From positions 434,001 through 498,000 of the forward strand of contig JACKJF010000003.1 in assembly GCA_020638095.1 (NCBI GenBank): a DNA stretch of 64,000 nt. Reading direction: 5' to 3'. The stretch comes from Hyphomicrobiaceae bacterium. GTDB taxonomy: Bacteria > Pseudomonadota > Alphaproteobacteria > Rhizobiales > Devosiaceae. How positions within the stretch are numbered: position 1 is the stretch's first letter; each line of letters starts with the position of its first letter. Position numbers and translations under genes: made by a program. Under the pieces are notes generated by a model. It did not search any database. It was not told the DNA's origin and saw only the letters and a list, made by a program, of their open reading frames with translations. Of this stretch, positions 1 through 9,340 are shown piece after piece.

Positions 1-1
1 C

Positions 2-1036
2 GCCGGCCGCACGCATATCGACGAAGAACTGATGGCCGAAACTTCGGCCATCGAACAGGCGACCCGGCCGCATGAAGTGTTGCTCGTCGCTGACTCGCTG
101 ACCGGCCAGGACGCGGTCAATCTCGCCCGCTCCTTCGATGAACGCGTCACGCTCACCGGTATCGTGCTGACCCGAATGGATGGCGACGGGCGCGGCGGTG
201 CGGCCCTCTCCATGCGCGCAGCGACCGGCAAGCCGATCAAGCTGATCGGCACCTCCGAAAAGATGGATGGGCTCGAACCCTTCCATCCCCGGCGCATTGC
301 CGACCGCATTCTCGGTATGGGCGACATCGTTTCGCTGGTGGAGAAGGCCGCCGAGACCGTTTCGGCCGAAGACGCCGCCAAGATGGCCAAGAAGGTCCGC
401 AAGGGGGAATTCGACCTCGAGGATCTCAAGAGCCAGCTTCTGCAGATGAAGAAGATGGGCGGCATGAACGCCCTGATGGGCCTGATGCCCGGCATGGGCC
501 AGATCAAGAAGGCCATGCAGAATGCCAATGTCGACGAGAAGGTCTTTGACCGGCAGATCGCCATCATCAATTCAATGACAAAGAAGGAACGGGCCAACCC
601 GAACCTTCTCAATGCCTCGCGCCGCAAGCGCATCGCCAACGGGTCCGGCCTTCAGGTCTCCGACGTCAACAAGCTGATGAAGCAGCACCAGCAGATGGCG
701 GGCATGATGAAGAAAGTCGCCAAGGGCGGCGGTCTCGGCGCTCTGTCCGGCATGCTCGGTGGGCGCGGCGGCCCCATGGCGGGCGGAATGGGCAAGATGC
801 TTGGCGGTGGCATGCCCGACCTGTCGAACATGGACCCGAGGGAACTTGAGCAGATGGCCAGGCAGATGGGGATTGACCCCAAGAGCCTGCCGTCAGCTCC
901 CGACACGGGTGGCGACGCGCTGCCGGCCGATTTTTCGCAACTCGCCAAAAAGGCGGGCGCCCTGCCCGGCCTTGGCGGCAAACCCCAGTTTCCTGGACTT
1001 CCGGGCCTCGGCTCCGGACCCGCAAGGAAGAAATAA
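2..1036 (+). CDS. ffh: Signal recognition particle protein Ffh, 5' truncated by the window edge
   Basis: GTPase of the signal recognition particle, which binds 4.5S RNA and signal peptides of nascent membrane proteins and delivers ribosomes to FtsY. The visible part begins in the G domain: DSLTGQDA, the guanine-specificity region TRMDGDGRGG and the closing GTSE loop are present. It continues into a methionine-rich M domain with many Met residues and a Gly/Met-rich tail. The P-loop and start codon lie before base 1. Frame 2 is open from the first base and ends with TAA at 1034-1036. It lies 39 bp upstream of rpsP, the common alphaproteobacterial ffh-rpsP-rimM-trmD order. Confidence 0.97.
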   Translation, partial: AGRTHIDEELMAETSAIEQATRPHEVLLVADSLTGQDAVNLARSFDERVTLTGIVLTRMDGDGRGGAALSMRAATGKPIKLIGTSEKMDGLEPFHPRRIADRILGMGDIVSLVEKAAETVSAEDAAKMAKKVRKGEFDLEDLKSQLLQMKKMGGMNALMGLMPGMGQIKKAMQNANVDEKVFDRQIAIINSMTKKERANPNLLNASRRKRIANGSGLQVSDVNKLMKQHQQMAGMMKKVAKGGGLGALSGMLGGRGGPMAGGMGKMLGGGMPDLSNMDPRELEQMARQMGIDPKSLPSAPDTGGDALPADFSQLAKKAGALPGLGGKPQFPGLPGLGSGPARKK

Positions 1037-1075
1037 CCTCAACTCACCACACCAACAGACCATCAAGGACTTCAA

Positions 1076-1510
1076 ATGACTGTCAAGATTCGCCTTTCCC
1101 GGGCCGGCTCCAAGAAGCGCCCCTACTATCACATCGTCGTGGCCGACGAACGCGCCCCGCGCGACGGCCGCTATATCGAGCGCATCGGCGCCTACAATCC
1201 GATGCTGGCCAAGGAGTCCGGCGAACGCGTCAAGCTCGACAAGGATCGGGCCGAGCATTGGCTGAGCGTCGGCGCCCAGGCGACCGACCGCGTTGCCCGC
1301 TTTCTCGATGCTGAAGGCCTGGTGAAACGCGAAGCACGCAACAACCCGAAGAAGGGCGAGCCGGGCCAGAAGGCCAAGGAACGCGTTCAGGAAAGGCTCG
1401 ACGCCGAGGAAGCCCGGAAGCAGGCTGAGGCCGAAGCCGCCGCTGCTCCCGCACCTGCCGAAGAGGCACCGGCCGAGGAAGCCGCCTCCGACGAGCAGGC
1501 CGCCGAGTAA
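1076..1510 (+). CDS. rpsP: 30S ribosomal protein S16
   Basis: Small-subunit ribosomal protein S16, needed for 30S assembly. The N-terminal S16 core starts [19 protein letters not shown] and contains the conserved [22 protein letters not shown] segment split here as [12 protein letters not shown] then YIERIG. At 144 residues it exceeds the usual core of about 80-90. The extra length is an Ala/Glu/Pro-rich acidic tail after about residue 105, as in many Hyphomicrobiales. The ATG is preceded by AAGGAC about 6 nt upstream. It follows ffh and precedes rimM. Confidence 0.97.
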   Translation: MTVKIRLSRAGSKKRPYYHIVVADERAPRDGRYIERIGAYNPMLAKESGERVKLDKDRAEHWLSVGAQATDRVARFLDAEGLVKREARNNPKKGEPGQKAKERVQERLDAEEARKQAEAEAAAAPAPAEEAPAEEAASDEQAAE

Positions 1511-1615
1511 GCGGAAGCCGCTTGCGCGCGTCCGTCATGGCGGGCAACCTCATCCCGAGCCTGTCGAAAGGCAGGGTTGCGCGGCAATCTGCGCCTTTCG
1601 CGGGAGGCCCCGAAC

Positions 1616-2158
1616 GTGCCTGAGAACGCCGACAAACCTCAACTCGTGCTCATGGGCCGCATCGGCGCGGCCCATGGCATTCGGGGCGAGGTCCGGATCA
1701 AGAGTCACACCGAAGTCCCGATCGATATTGCCTCGTATGGTCCGCTAACTGACAAGACCGGCGCGCGTCGGTTCGAGATCGTCAACGCGCGCCTTGCCAA
1801 GGACATGGTCATTGCCCGCCTCAAGGGCGTGACCGACCGCACGGAAGCCGAAAAGCTCAACGGCACGGATCTCTACGTCGCCCGTTCGGCAATTGAGACG
1901 CCGGAGGACGAGGATGAGTTCCTGCAGTCCGACCTGATCGGCCTTGAAGTGCGCGATACCGAAGGACGCCGTCTCGGCCGGATCAAGGCCATTCTCAACT
2001 ACGGCGCCTCGGATATCGTCGAGGTCGCGCTCGACGCGGGCGGTTCCGCGCTCTTTCCCTTCACCCGCGCCGTTGTCCCTGAAATCGACATCGATCAGGG
2101 GTTTGCAACTCTTGTACCACCGGATGAAAGTGAAGTAGCGGACGCCGACGCATCATGA
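1616..2158 (+). CDS. rimM: 16S rRNA processing protein RimM
   Basis: RimM assists maturation of the 30S head by binding S19. The N-terminal RimM domain shows [21 protein letters not shown] and a C-terminal PRC-barrel-like half shows DLIGLEV and the [13 protein letters not shown] segment. The chosen start is GTG at 1616 because GGGAGG lies 8 nt upstream (1602-1607). A TTG at 1577 would add 13 residues that do not look like RimM. The product is 180 residues. The stop TGA overlaps the ATG of trmD by 4 bases, suggesting translational coupling. Confidence 0.95.
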   Translation: MPENADKPQLVLMGRIGAAHGIRGEVRIKSHTEVPIDIASYGPLTDKTGARRFEIVNARLAKDMVIARLKGVTDRTEAEKLNGTDLYVARSAIETPEDEDEFLQSDLIGLEVRDTEGRRLGRIKAILNYGASDIVEVALDAGGSALFPFTRAVVPEIDIDQGFATLVPPDESEVADADAS

Positions 2159-2850
2159 GTTTTGACGCCGACATCATCACGCTTTTTCCCGAGCTTTTTC
2201 CCGGACCATTGGGCGCCTCGGTGATCGGGCGCGGCCTCGCTGAAAACCTCTGGTCGCTTCGAACCCATCAGCTGCGCGAGTTCGCCAGCGACAAACACCG
2301 CACCGTCGACGACACGCCCGCCGGTGGCGGGCCGGGCATGGTGCTGAGAGCTGATGTTCTTGCCCGCGCCATCGATCATGTCAGTCCCGAAACCGACACC
2401 CGGCCGCGTCTCCTGATGAGCCCGCGCGGCGAGCCATTGACGCAGAATCTCGTCCGGGAATTTGCCGGGGAAGCGGGCCTCGTCATCGTCTGCGGCCGCT
2501 TCGAGGGCGTCGACCAGCGCGTCATCGACAGCCGGAATTTGCGGGAAGTCTCGATCGGCGACTATGTGCTCGCCGGCGGCGAGGTGGCGGCGATGGTGCT
2601 GCTCGAAGCCGTGGTTCGCCTTCTGCCCGGTGTGCTCGGCAAGGCGGAAAGCCACGCCGACGAAAGCCACGAAAGCGGCCTGCTCGAATATCCGCACTAT
2701 ACGCGTCCCGCCATTTTCGAAGGTCAGACGATCCCCGACGTGCTGACCTCCGGCGATCACGGCAAGGTCGATGACTGGCGGCAAAGTGAGAGCGAAAAGC
2801 TCACCCGCCTGCGCCGGCCAGATCTTTGGGCAAAGCGCCACAAGGACTAG
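2155..2850 (+). CDS. trmD: tRNA (guanine-N1)-methyltransferase TrmD
   Basis: SPOUT-class enzyme that methylates G37 of tRNAs using S-adenosylmethionine. The N-terminal motif [14 protein letters not shown], the loop [11 protein letters not shown], and the knot sequences [24 protein letters not shown] and [15 protein letters not shown] are all present. The 231-residue length fits the family. It overlaps rimM by 4 bases. The expected next gene, rplS, is absent: the following gene is a convergent xthA, so the classic rpsP-rimM-trmD-rplS run is broken here. Confidence 0.97.
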   Translation: MSFDADIITLFPELFPGPLGASVIGRGLAENLWSLRTHQLREFASDKHRTVDDTPAGGGPGMVLRADVLARAIDHVSPETDTRPRLLMSPRGEPLTQNLVREFAGEAGLVIVCGRFEGVDQRVIDSRNLREVSIGDYVLAGGEVAAMVLLEAVVRLLPGVLGKAESHADESHESGLLEYPHYTRPAIFEGQTIPDVLTSGDHGKVDDWRQSESEKLTRLRRPDLWAKRHKD

Positions 2851-2977
2851 CCGTCGGGACCTTCTTCGTCAGTTTGTCGAACCACGAAGGTCTAAGACCA
2901 TTTCTGTCCGCGTCGCTTCGCGCCTCGCGATGACGACTGGCTCAACCGGGACGATGCGGCTTCTGCAATTTCCGATG

Positions 2978-3781
2978 CTAATCCAGCCGCACCACGACAG
3001 GCGCATGGTCGGAGGGCTGGGTGCCATGGCCGCGCCAATCCCTTAAAATCTCAGCGCCGGCCGAATGCGCTGCCACGTCATTCGTCGCCCACACATGGTC
3101 GAGCCGCCGGCCCTTGTCGGCGCTGTCCCAGTCGGGCGACCGGTAGCTCCACCATGAATAGACCTTCTGGTCGTAAGGGATGTGCTTGCGCACCAGGTCC
3201 GTCCAGTTGCGCCGCGCCAGAAGCCGGTCCAGCGCTTCGGTTTCGACCGGCGTGTGCGACACGATCTTGAGGAGCTGCTTGTGGCTCCAGACGTCATTCT
3301 CGTGCGGTGCGATATTGAAATCGCCCGCTATCAGATGGCCGCTGTCGAACGCCTTGTCGTCGAACCAGTCCTGCAGCTCGGCCAGATAGTCGAGCTTGTG
3401 CGCGAACTTCGGATTCTCCTTGGGATCGGGAATGTCGCCCCCGGCCGGAATGTAGAAATTGTGCAGGGTCAGGGGTCCACGGCCATAGTCGACCTGCGCC
3501 GCCACGTGCCGGGCATGATCGATGCCGCCAAGCACCCGGCTCGTCTGGTCGCCCAGGGGCAGGCGCGAGATGGTCGCAACACCATGATAGGCCTTCTGGC
3601 CATGCACGACCTGATATCCGTATCCCGCCGCTGCAAGTTCCCTCGAAGGAAACTGATCGTTGGTGCATTTGATTTCCTGTAGTGCCAGCACGTCCGGCTT
3701 CACCGCTTTGAGAAATTCAAGCACCATCGGCAGCCTCAGGCGCACCGAATTGATGTTCCAGGTGACAAAGGTCAGAGGCAT
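2978..3781 (-). CDS. xthA: Exodeoxyribonuclease III family enzyme
   Basis: Endonuclease/exonuclease/phosphatase-fold enzyme for base-excision repair of AP sites. Catalytic motifs are in order: FVTWNINSVRLRLP (Asn), LQEIKC (metal-binding Glu), a YHGVATISR segment, IAGDFNIAP (Asp/Asn) and the terminal SDHAPVVV (Asp-His). The start is ATG at 3781, giving 267 residues beginning MPLTFVTWN; GGAG lies about 6 nt upstream. A longer reading frame runs upstream but has no family resemblance. It is convergent with trmD. Confidence 0.93.
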   Translation of the reverse strand: MPLTFVTWNINSVRLRLPMVLEFLKAVKPDVLALQEIKCTNDQFPSRELAAAGYGYQVVHGQKAYHGVATISRLPLGDQTSRVLGGIDHARHVAAQVDYGRGPLTLHNFYIPAGGDIPDPKENPKFAHKLDYLAELQDWFDDKAFDSGHLIAGDFNIAPHENDVWSHKQLLKIVSHTPVETEALDRLLARRNWTDLVRKHIPYDQKVYSWWSYRSPDWDSADKGRRLDHVWATNDVAAHSAGAEILRDWRGHGTQPSDHAPVVVRLD

Positions 3782-3898
3782 GGACGGCTCCGCAAGGATC
3801 GCAGTCAGGAGTTGAGTGAGGCGAACCCGAAGGGATTCGGCCCCCGACTCTAGGCCAGCCCGACGAGCACCGCAAACCGGTTCCAAACGATCGAAGGA

Positions 3899-4345
3899 CT
3901 ATTTCTTGATTTTGCCGCGGATCTCGGTGATCGGCGCAACGAAGGTGTTGAGGTCCTTCTGGATGCGCCGGAGCGCGGTTTCCGCCACATCGGGAAATTG
4001 CTGCATGAGCTTGAGGAACGTGTCGCGCGGCACCATCAGCAGTTCGCATTCGCTGGTCGCGGTGAGCGTCGCGCGGCGCGGATGGCTGGTCAGGAGTGCC
4101 AGTTCCGCCACCACTGTTCCGGGCGCCGAGATTTCGCTCGAGGCGCCTTCCTTGTCGACCGACGTCAGGCTTCCGGACATCAGAACGAAGGCTCCCGGCA
4201 CCACGTCGCCCTTGCGGAACAGGACCTCGCCGGGCCTCAGCACCCGCCGCTCGGAGGCAAACGCGAGCATGCGCTTCTGTTCCACCGAGCAGATGGAAAA
4301 GAAGTCCGCCGCGTCCAGAACCCGCGCCGCATCTTCAAGATGCAT
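3899..4345 (-). CDS. Cyclic-nucleotide-binding domain protein, CenR partner
   Basis: A stand-alone cyclic-nucleotide-binding (cNMP) domain of 148 residues. The beta-roll is visible as VLRPGEVLFRKGDVVPGAFVLMSGSL followed by GTVVAELALL and PRRATLTATSECELLMVPRD (shown here in pieces of the same domain). There is no DNA-binding helix-turn-helix, so it is not a Crp/Fnr regulator; it resembles the small proteins called protein-kinase-A-regulatory-like. The start is ATG 4345. It lies 127 bp downstream of cenR on the same strand, an arrangement also known for OtpR/CenR in Brucella. Its ligand is unknown from sequence. Confidence 0.85.
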   Translation of the reverse strand: MHLEDAARVLDAADFFSICSVEQKRMLAFASERRVLRPGEVLFRKGDVVPGAFVLMSGSLTSVDKEGASSEISAPGTVVAELALLTSHPRRATLTATSECELLMVPRDTFLKLMQQFPDVAETALRRIQKDLNTFVAPITEIRGKIKK

Positions 4346-4405
4346 GAAAGCCTGCCCCCAATCGAACTGCTCGCGCCACCTTTGAACCCTTAAAGCCCAA
4401 ACCTG

Positions 4406-4429
4406 CCCGCGCCAAGGGGGCGGCGCGGG
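4406..4429. other. GC-rich hairpin between cenR and the cNMP gene
   Basis: Inverted repeat CCCGCGCC / GGCGCGGG with an 8 nt loop. Both flanking genes read leftward, and the run of T lies on the wrong side for a cenR terminator. An intergenic attenuator or RNA-processing hairpin is possible. Confidence 0.4.
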
Positions 4430-4472
4430 TTTTCGTCCGACGTGGTTGATGCTGGGCGCCCGGCGGGAGGCG

Positions 4473-5156
4473 TCAGGGCACGAGCCGGTAGCCGCCCTCT
4501 TCGGTGACCAATAGCCGCGCATGCGACGGGTCGCGTTCGATCTTCTGGCGCAGCCGGTAGATATGCGTCTCGAGCGTGTGGGTGGTCACCCGATTGTTGT
4601 AGCCCCAGACCTCCTGCAGCAACACGTCGCGCGAAACGGTCTTGGCGCCCTGCCGGTAGAGGAATTTGAGGATCGAGGTTTCCTTGTCGGTCAGGCGAAC
4701 CTTGCCGCCTTCCGCCGTCTCCATCAGTTTGGCGGCCGGCTGGAACGAGTAATGTCCGATCGTGAAGACCACGTCCTCGCTCTGATCGTGCTGCCTCAAA
4801 GCGGCGCGGATGCGCGCCAGAAGCACGGAAAAGCGGAACGGCTTGGTCACATAGTCGTTGGCGCCTGATTCGAGGCCGAGAATTTCGTCGGCGTCCGAAT
4901 CCTGGCCGGTGAGCATCAGGATCGGGCTGTTGAATCCGTTGCCGCGGAGAATCTTGACGGCTTCGCGCCCGTCCAAGTCGGGTAGCCCGACATCCATGAT
5001 CATCAGATCGATATGCTTGTCGCGCGCCGCATTGAGTGCGTCGCAGGCCTTGTCGGCCTCGGTAATCTGGAATTCGCGGTAATGGCTCAGCTGGTCGACA
5101 AGGGTCTTTCTGAGCTCGTTGTCGTCATCGACGATGAAAAGGTGCCGTTTGATCAT
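4473..5156 (-). CDS. cenR: OmpR-family response regulator CenR/OtpR
   Basis: Two-component response regulator expected to control cell-envelope genes. The receiver domain begins MIKRHLFIVDDDNELRKTL with the acidic pocket DDD, phospho-acceptor Asp in LMIMDVGLPDLDG, Thr in MLTGQDS and Lys in TKPFRFS. The C-terminal winged helix shows LTDKETSILKFLY and ETHIYRLRQKIE. The start at ATG 5156 gives 227 residues, the usual CenR size; AGGGA and GGAG lie just upstream. The cognate kinase (CenK in Caulobacter) is not in the window. A 17-residue longer reading frame upstream is less likely. Confidence 0.88.
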   Translation of the reverse strand: MIKRHLFIVDDDNELRKTLVDQLSHYREFQITEADKACDALNAARDKHIDLMIMDVGLPDLDGREAVKILRGNGFNSPILMLTGQDSDADEILGLESGANDYVTKPFRFSVLLARIRAALRQHDQSEDVVFTIGHYSFQPAAKLMETAEGGKVRLTDKETSILKFLYRQGAKTVSRDVLLQEVWGYNNRVTTHTLETHIYRLRQKIERDPSHARLLVTEEGGYRLVP

Positions 5157-5295
5157 TTCCCTACTCCGCAAGGGTCTGCACTTGGCCGCGACCATCGCGG
5201 CCAATGTTTACGCGCCGGACTATCTTGCAGGCCATTGTGACATGCCAATCAATTGGCCGTGAAAGCCGCGTTATGGTTAAGCGGCCGGGGGGCTT

Positions 5296-5964
5296 TTATG
5301 TGCGCGAACCGAAAAGCGCCGAGCCGACCCGCACATGGGTGGCGCCCATTTCGATCGCCGTTTCGAAATCGGCGCTCATGCCCATGGAGAGGAACGGAAG
5401 ACCCTCGGAAACCTGCATCTGTTTCATCTGGGCGAAGAACGGGCCTGGCGCGTCGTCGGCGGGCGGAATGCACATGAGTCCCACCACATTGAGCCCAAGC
5501 TCGTCCCGGCAGAGCTTCACGAAAGCCGGCGTTTCATCAGGATCGATTCCGGCCTTCTGCTCTTCCCGCCCGATATTGACCTGGACGAAGACCGGCAGGT
5601 TTCTCCCGGTTCGCTTGAATTCGTCCGACAGGGCGCGCGCGACCTTCTCCCGGTCGACCGATTCGATGACATCGAAGAGGGCGACGGCGTCCCTGACCTT
5701 GTTGGTCTGAAGCGGTCCGATCAGGTGAAGCGCGACGCCGGGATAGTCGGCCCTCAGGGCCGGCCATTTGGCCTTGGCCTCCTGCACCCGGTTCTCCCCG
5801 AAAACCCGCTGCCCGGCCTCCAGAAGTGGACGGATATCCTCGGCGCCAAACGTCTTGGAAACGGCAACCAGCTCGACCTCACGCTCCGGTCCGTCGAAGC
5901 GGCGGATCGCCTTGTGCATGCGGGCACGGATATAGTCGAGCCGATCGTGGGTCACCATGGCCAT
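5296..5964 (-). CDS. YggS/PLPBP family pyridoxal-phosphate homeostasis protein
   Basis: Single-domain fold-type III PLP-binding protein involved in vitamin B6 and amino-acid homeostasis; it has no known catalytic reaction. The PLP lysine is in VELVAVSKTFG. Family motifs FGENRVQEAKAKWP, LHLIGPLQTNK, SVDREKVARAL, VNIGREEQKAG, LMCIPP and the terminal LSMGMSADFETAIEMGATHVRVG (given in fragments) are present. The ATG at 5964 (MAMVTH) or 5958 (MVTH) are both possible; neither has a strong Shine-Dalgarno. It is divergent from leuS. Confidence 0.92.
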   Translation of the reverse strand: MAMVTHDRLDYIRARMHKAIRRFDGPEREVELVAVSKTFGAEDIRPLLEAGQRVFGENRVQEAKAKWPALRADYPGVALHLIGPLQTNKVRDAVALFDVIESVDREKVARALSDEFKRTGRNLPVFVQVNIGREEQKAGIDPDETPAFVKLCRDELGLNVVGLMCIPPADDAPGPFFAQMKQMQVSEGLPFLSMGMSADFETAIEMGATHVRVGSALFGSRT

Positions 5965-6117
5965 CCCGTCGCGTGTGCCAGCGGCCACAATCGCACGCGT
6001 CCGGTCTTGGCCCGCCCCTTGAGCGCATTGACCTCGGACCCCGTTTTGTGGTGATGCTCGCCTAACCAATTTCGGGCCCCAACTCAAGCTTGCGGCCCCA
6101 ACCCGATCACCAGGGCA

Positions 6118-8778
6118 ATGAGTCACGTGAAGACGACGAGCAGACCCGACGGCGACGAAATCGCCCGCTACAATCCGCGCGAAATGGAGCCGCACTGGCA
6201 GAAGGTGTGGGACGAGCAGAAGACCTTCATGCTGCCCGCCGAGGATGACGGGCGCGAGAAATTCTACGTGCTCGAAATGTTTCCCTATCCGTCCGGCCGC
6301 CTCCATGTCGGCCACGTCCGCAACTATTCGATGGGCGACGTCGTTGCCCGTTACCACCGCGCCCGCGGCAAGGCGGTGCTGCACCCCATGGGCTGGGACG
6401 CGTTCGGCCTGCCGGCTGAAAACGCGGCGATGAAAACCGGCGGCCACCCGCGCGACTGGACCTATGCCAATATCGCGGCCATGCGCGCGCAGCTCCAGTC
6501 CATGGGCCTGACCCTCGACTGGTCACGTGAATTCGCCACCTGCGATCCCGAATATTATGCCCAGCAGCAAAAGCTCTTCCTCGACTTCTATGCGGCCGGT
6601 CTCGTCGCCCGCAAGAAATCGAAGGTCAATTGGGACCCGGTCGACCTGACCGTTCTGGCCAACGAACAGGTCATCGACGGACGCGGCTGGCGGTCTGGCG
6701 CCGTGGTCGAGACCCGCGAGCTCACCCAGTGGTTCTTCAAGATCACCGACTATGCCGAAGATCTTCTGTCGGCCATCGACACGCTCGACGGCTGGCCAGA
6801 CAAGGTTCGGCTGATGCAGCGCAACTGGATCGGCAAGTCCGAAGGCATGCTGATCCGCTGGCAGTTGACGGAGGACTCTGCGCCCGAAGGCCATTCCGAA
6901 CTCGAAGTCTATACGACCCGTCCGGACACGATCTTCGGGGCCTCGTTCATGGCCATCGCCGCCGACCATCCGCTCGCCGCTGCCGCGGCGAGGTCAAATC
7001 CCGATCTTCAGGCCTTCATCGAGAAGTGCCGCAGGGTCGGCACCTCCGCCGCGACCCTCGAGACCATGGAAAAGGAGGGCATGCCGACCGGGATTCACGT
7101 GAAACATCCGTTCGATCCCGATTGGACCCTGCCCGTCTACGTCGCCAATTTCGTCCTGATGGAATACGGAACCGGCGCCATTTTCGGCTGCCCGTCCGGC
7201 GACCAGCGCGACCTCGACTTCGCCCTCAAATACGATCTGCCGCATGTCGCCGTCGTCATGCCCGAGGGCGAGGACGCCACCTCGTTTGCCATCGGCAGCG
7301 AGGCCTATGCCGGCGACGGCGTGATGATCAACTCCTCCTTTCTCGATGGTCTTGGCAACCAGGCCGCCTTCGACGAGGTTGCCCGCCGCCTTGGCGCGGT
7401 TGAGATCAACGGCAGGCCGCAAGGCGTGCGCCAGACCAATTATCGTCTGCGCGACTGGGGTATTTCGCGCCAGCGCTATTGGGGCTGCCCGGTCCCGATC
7501 ATTCATTGCGACACCTGCGGCGAGGTTCCGGTCGCCGAAGCCGACCTGCCGGTGCGGCTGCCCGACGATATCGACCTCTCCAAACCCGGCAACGCCCTTG
7601 AGCGCCACCCGACCTGGAAACACGTGACCTGTCCCAATTGCGGTCTGCCGGCTTTGCGTGAAACCGACACGATGGACACCTTCGTCGATTCGTCCTGGTA
7701 CTTTGCCCGTTTCACGGCGCCCCATGCCGCGACCCCGACCTTGCCGCAGGTCGCCAATTCCTGGCTGCCGGTCGACCAGTATATCGGCGGCGTGGAACAC
7801 GCGATCCTGCACCTGCTCTATTCGCGTTTCTTCGCCCGCGCCATGCACAAGACCGGCCATCTCGGAATGGACGAACCGTTCCGCGGCATGTTCACCCAAG
7901 GCATGGTGACGCACGAGACCTATAAGGACGAGGCCGGAAAATGGGTCGCGCCGCAGAACGTTCATGTCGAGACGAAGGACGGCGTGCGCATCGCGACGCA
8001 TGTTGAAACCGGACGGCCGGTGAGCATCGGCTCGGTTGAAAAGATGTCGAAGTCGAAACTCAACGGCATCGACCCGGAAGATATCCTCAAGTCGCATGGC
8101 GCCGATGCGGCCCGCTGGTTCGTCCTCTCCGACTCCCCACCCGAACGCGACGTCGAATGGACCGCCGCCGGCATCGAGGGCGCCAATCGTTTCGTGCAGC
8201 GGGTCTGGCGCCTGCTCAACGAAGCCCAGCGCCTGCTTGCCGGTGAATGCTCCGAGCATGTCGAAGAGGACGAGTCCGCCCTCGCCTTCCGCAAGATTGT
8301 TCACAAAACGGCCAAGAGCGTCGGCGAGGAAATCGAGGGGCTGAAGTTCAACCGCGCCATCGCCCAGCTTTACGAGCTGACAAATGCAATGGCCAAATTC
8401 GTCACGGACGTTGCCGCCGCGCCAAATTCCGCCCGCCGCGCCGCCCTTCGCGAAGGCATGGACACGCTGACCATTTGTCTTTCGCCTTTCATGCCGCACC
8501 TGGCCGAATCGGTCTGGGCGCTGTTGGGAAAAGATAAACTCGTTTCCGATAGCATGTGGCCGGAAGTCGATGAGCGTCTGCTTGTCGAGCAAAGCGTCGT
8601 CATTCCGGTCCAGGTCAACGGCAAGCGCCGCGGCGAGATCACCGTCGCCAAGGATGCGGCCGATGCCCTGGTCGAGGCCGAGGCCTTGTCACTGGAGAAT
8701 GTTGCGCGCATGCTGGACGGCAAGGCGCCGCGGAAAGTGATCGTTGTGCCCAACAGGATCGTCAATGTCGTTGCCTGA
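6118..8778 (+). CDS. leuS: Leucyl-tRNA synthetase
   Basis: Class I aminoacyl-tRNA synthetase charging tRNA-Leu. HIGH signature is [15 protein letters not shown], the editing (CP1) domain contains [12 protein letters not shown], a zinc-finger-like CDTCGEVP / CPNCGLP pair lies near residues 465-510, and the KMSKS loop is present as [10 protein letters not shown]. The C-terminal anticodon-binding region ends with a small HWH-like domain ([11 protein letters not shown]). At 886 residues it is full length. Its 3' end overlaps lptE by 14 bases. Confidence 0.98.
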   Translation: MSHVKTTSRPDGDEIARYNPREMEPHWQKVWDEQKTFMLPAEDDGREKFYVLEMFPYPSGRLHVGHVRNYSMGDVVARYHRARGKAVLHPMGWDAFGLPAENAAMKTGGHPRDWTYANIAAMRAQLQSMGLTLDWSREFATCDPEYYAQQQKLFLDFYAAGLVARKKSKVNWDPVDLTVLANEQVIDGRGWRSGAVVETRELTQWFFKITDYAEDLLSAIDTLDGWPDKVRLMQRNWIGKSEGMLIRWQLTEDSAPEGHSELEVYTTRPDTIFGASFMAIAADHPLAAAAARSNPDLQAFIEKCRRVGTSAATLETMEKEGMPTGIHVKHPFDPDWTLPVYVANFVLMEYGTGAIFGCPSGDQRDLDFALKYDLPHVAVVMPEGEDATSFAIGSEAYAGDGVMINSSFLDGLGNQAAFDEVARRLGAVEINGRPQGVRQTNYRLRDWGISRQRYWGCPVPIIHCDTCGEVPVAEADLPVRLPDDIDLSKPGNALERHPTWKHVTCPNCGLPALRETDTMDTFVDSSWYFARFTAPHAATPTLPQVANSWLPVDQYIGGVEHAILHLLYSRFFARAMHKTGHLGMDEPFRGMFTQGMVTHETYKDEAGKWVAPQNVHVETKDGVRIATHVETGRPVSIGSVEKMSKSKLNGIDPEDILKSHGADAARWFVLSDSPPERDVEWTAAGIEGANRFVQRVWRLLNEAQRLLAGECSEHVEEDESALAFRKIVHKTAKSVGEEIEGLKFNRAIAQLYELTNAMAKFVTDVAAAPNSARRAALREGMDTLTICLSPFMPHLAESVWALLGKDKLVSDSMWPEVDERLLVEQSVVIPVQVNGKRRGEITVAKDAADALVEAEALSLENVARMLDGKAPRKVIVVPNRIVNVVA
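7091..7106. promoter_or_regulatory. parS-like ParB-binding site inside leuS
   Basis: A 16-mer containing ATTCACGTGAAACA, with two mismatches from the parS consensus TGTTTCACGTGAAACA. It differs by one base from the reverse complement of the two sites at 14.7 kb. Confidence 0.4.
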
Positions 8779-9340
8779 CCGCATCATTGCCAGCCTGCGC
8801 CTTGGCCTTGTTCTGGCCATCGGCCTGATTGTGCTCGCCGCCTGCAGCTTCACGCCGCTTTATGGCGGCGGCGGGCCTGCGCGCCAGAACTACAATCTGG
8901 CCTTCGCCGAACCGGCATCGCGCCTCGAGCAGATCGTCTACCAGGATTTGCGGGCTTATTTCGGCGACAGTAGCACCGACCCCAATGCAACCTTTGTCAC
9001 GGTCAAGGTTCGGGCAGCAGGCATTGATGCCGTCGCCCGCGACGTGACCCTTGATGGCACCATGACGATTTCAAAACTCGATCCGGCCGGGCTCGGCGAC
9101 CCGATGCCGCTTTATCGCGCCACCCGCACCGCCGGCGCCACCAAGGGCCGGACCGGCCAGACGCTCGCCGCCCAGCAGGCCGCCAACGACGCGGCCGAGC
9201 GCGCCGCCCATGACCTTGCCCAAGCTCTGCGCCTGACCCTGCAGTCGGCGTTGGTGGTCATGGACCGCAACGGCACGCTCAACCAGCCCTATGTCAATCC
9301 CGACACAACGTCCGTCACGGTGATCGAGCCGCAGCAATGA
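8765..9340 (+). CDS. lptE: LPS-assembly lipoprotein LptE
   Basis: Outer-membrane lipoprotein that plugs and supports LptD during lipopolysaccharide export. The N-terminal hydrophobic segment runs to a lipobox LIVLAAC, with the acylated Cys at about residue 26, followed by SFTPLYGG, the typical start of alphaproteobacterial LptE. The start ATG 8765 (MSLPDR) lies inside the end of leuS. The order leuS-lptE-holA is conserved in bacteria. The stop overlaps the ATG of holA (ATGA). Confidence 0.9.
   Translation: MSLPDRIIASLRLGLVLAIGLIVLAACSFTPLYGGGGPARQNYNLAFAEPASRLEQIVYQDLRAYFGDSSTDPNATFVTVKVRAAGIDAVARDVTLDGTMTISKLDPAGLGDPMPLYRATRTAGATKGRTGQTLAAQQAANDAAERAAHDLAQALRLTLQSALVVMDRNGTLNQPYVNPDTTSVTVIEPQQ

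Noticed and set aside
1540..1575. CTCATCCCGAGCCTGTCGAAAGG-like segment between rpsP and rimM
   Set aside because: It resembles dispersed repeats of other alphaproteobacteria, but only one copy is visible here, so I do not call it a repeat.
5262..5285. TTAACCAT-like half CtrA site upstream of cenR
   Set aside because: Only a half site with no second TTAA at N7 spacing; too weak to list as a regulatory feature.
6994..8592. 532-codon open frame antisense to leuS
   Set aside because: Codon-position GC bias of leuS explains the long frame; no start site or family motif.
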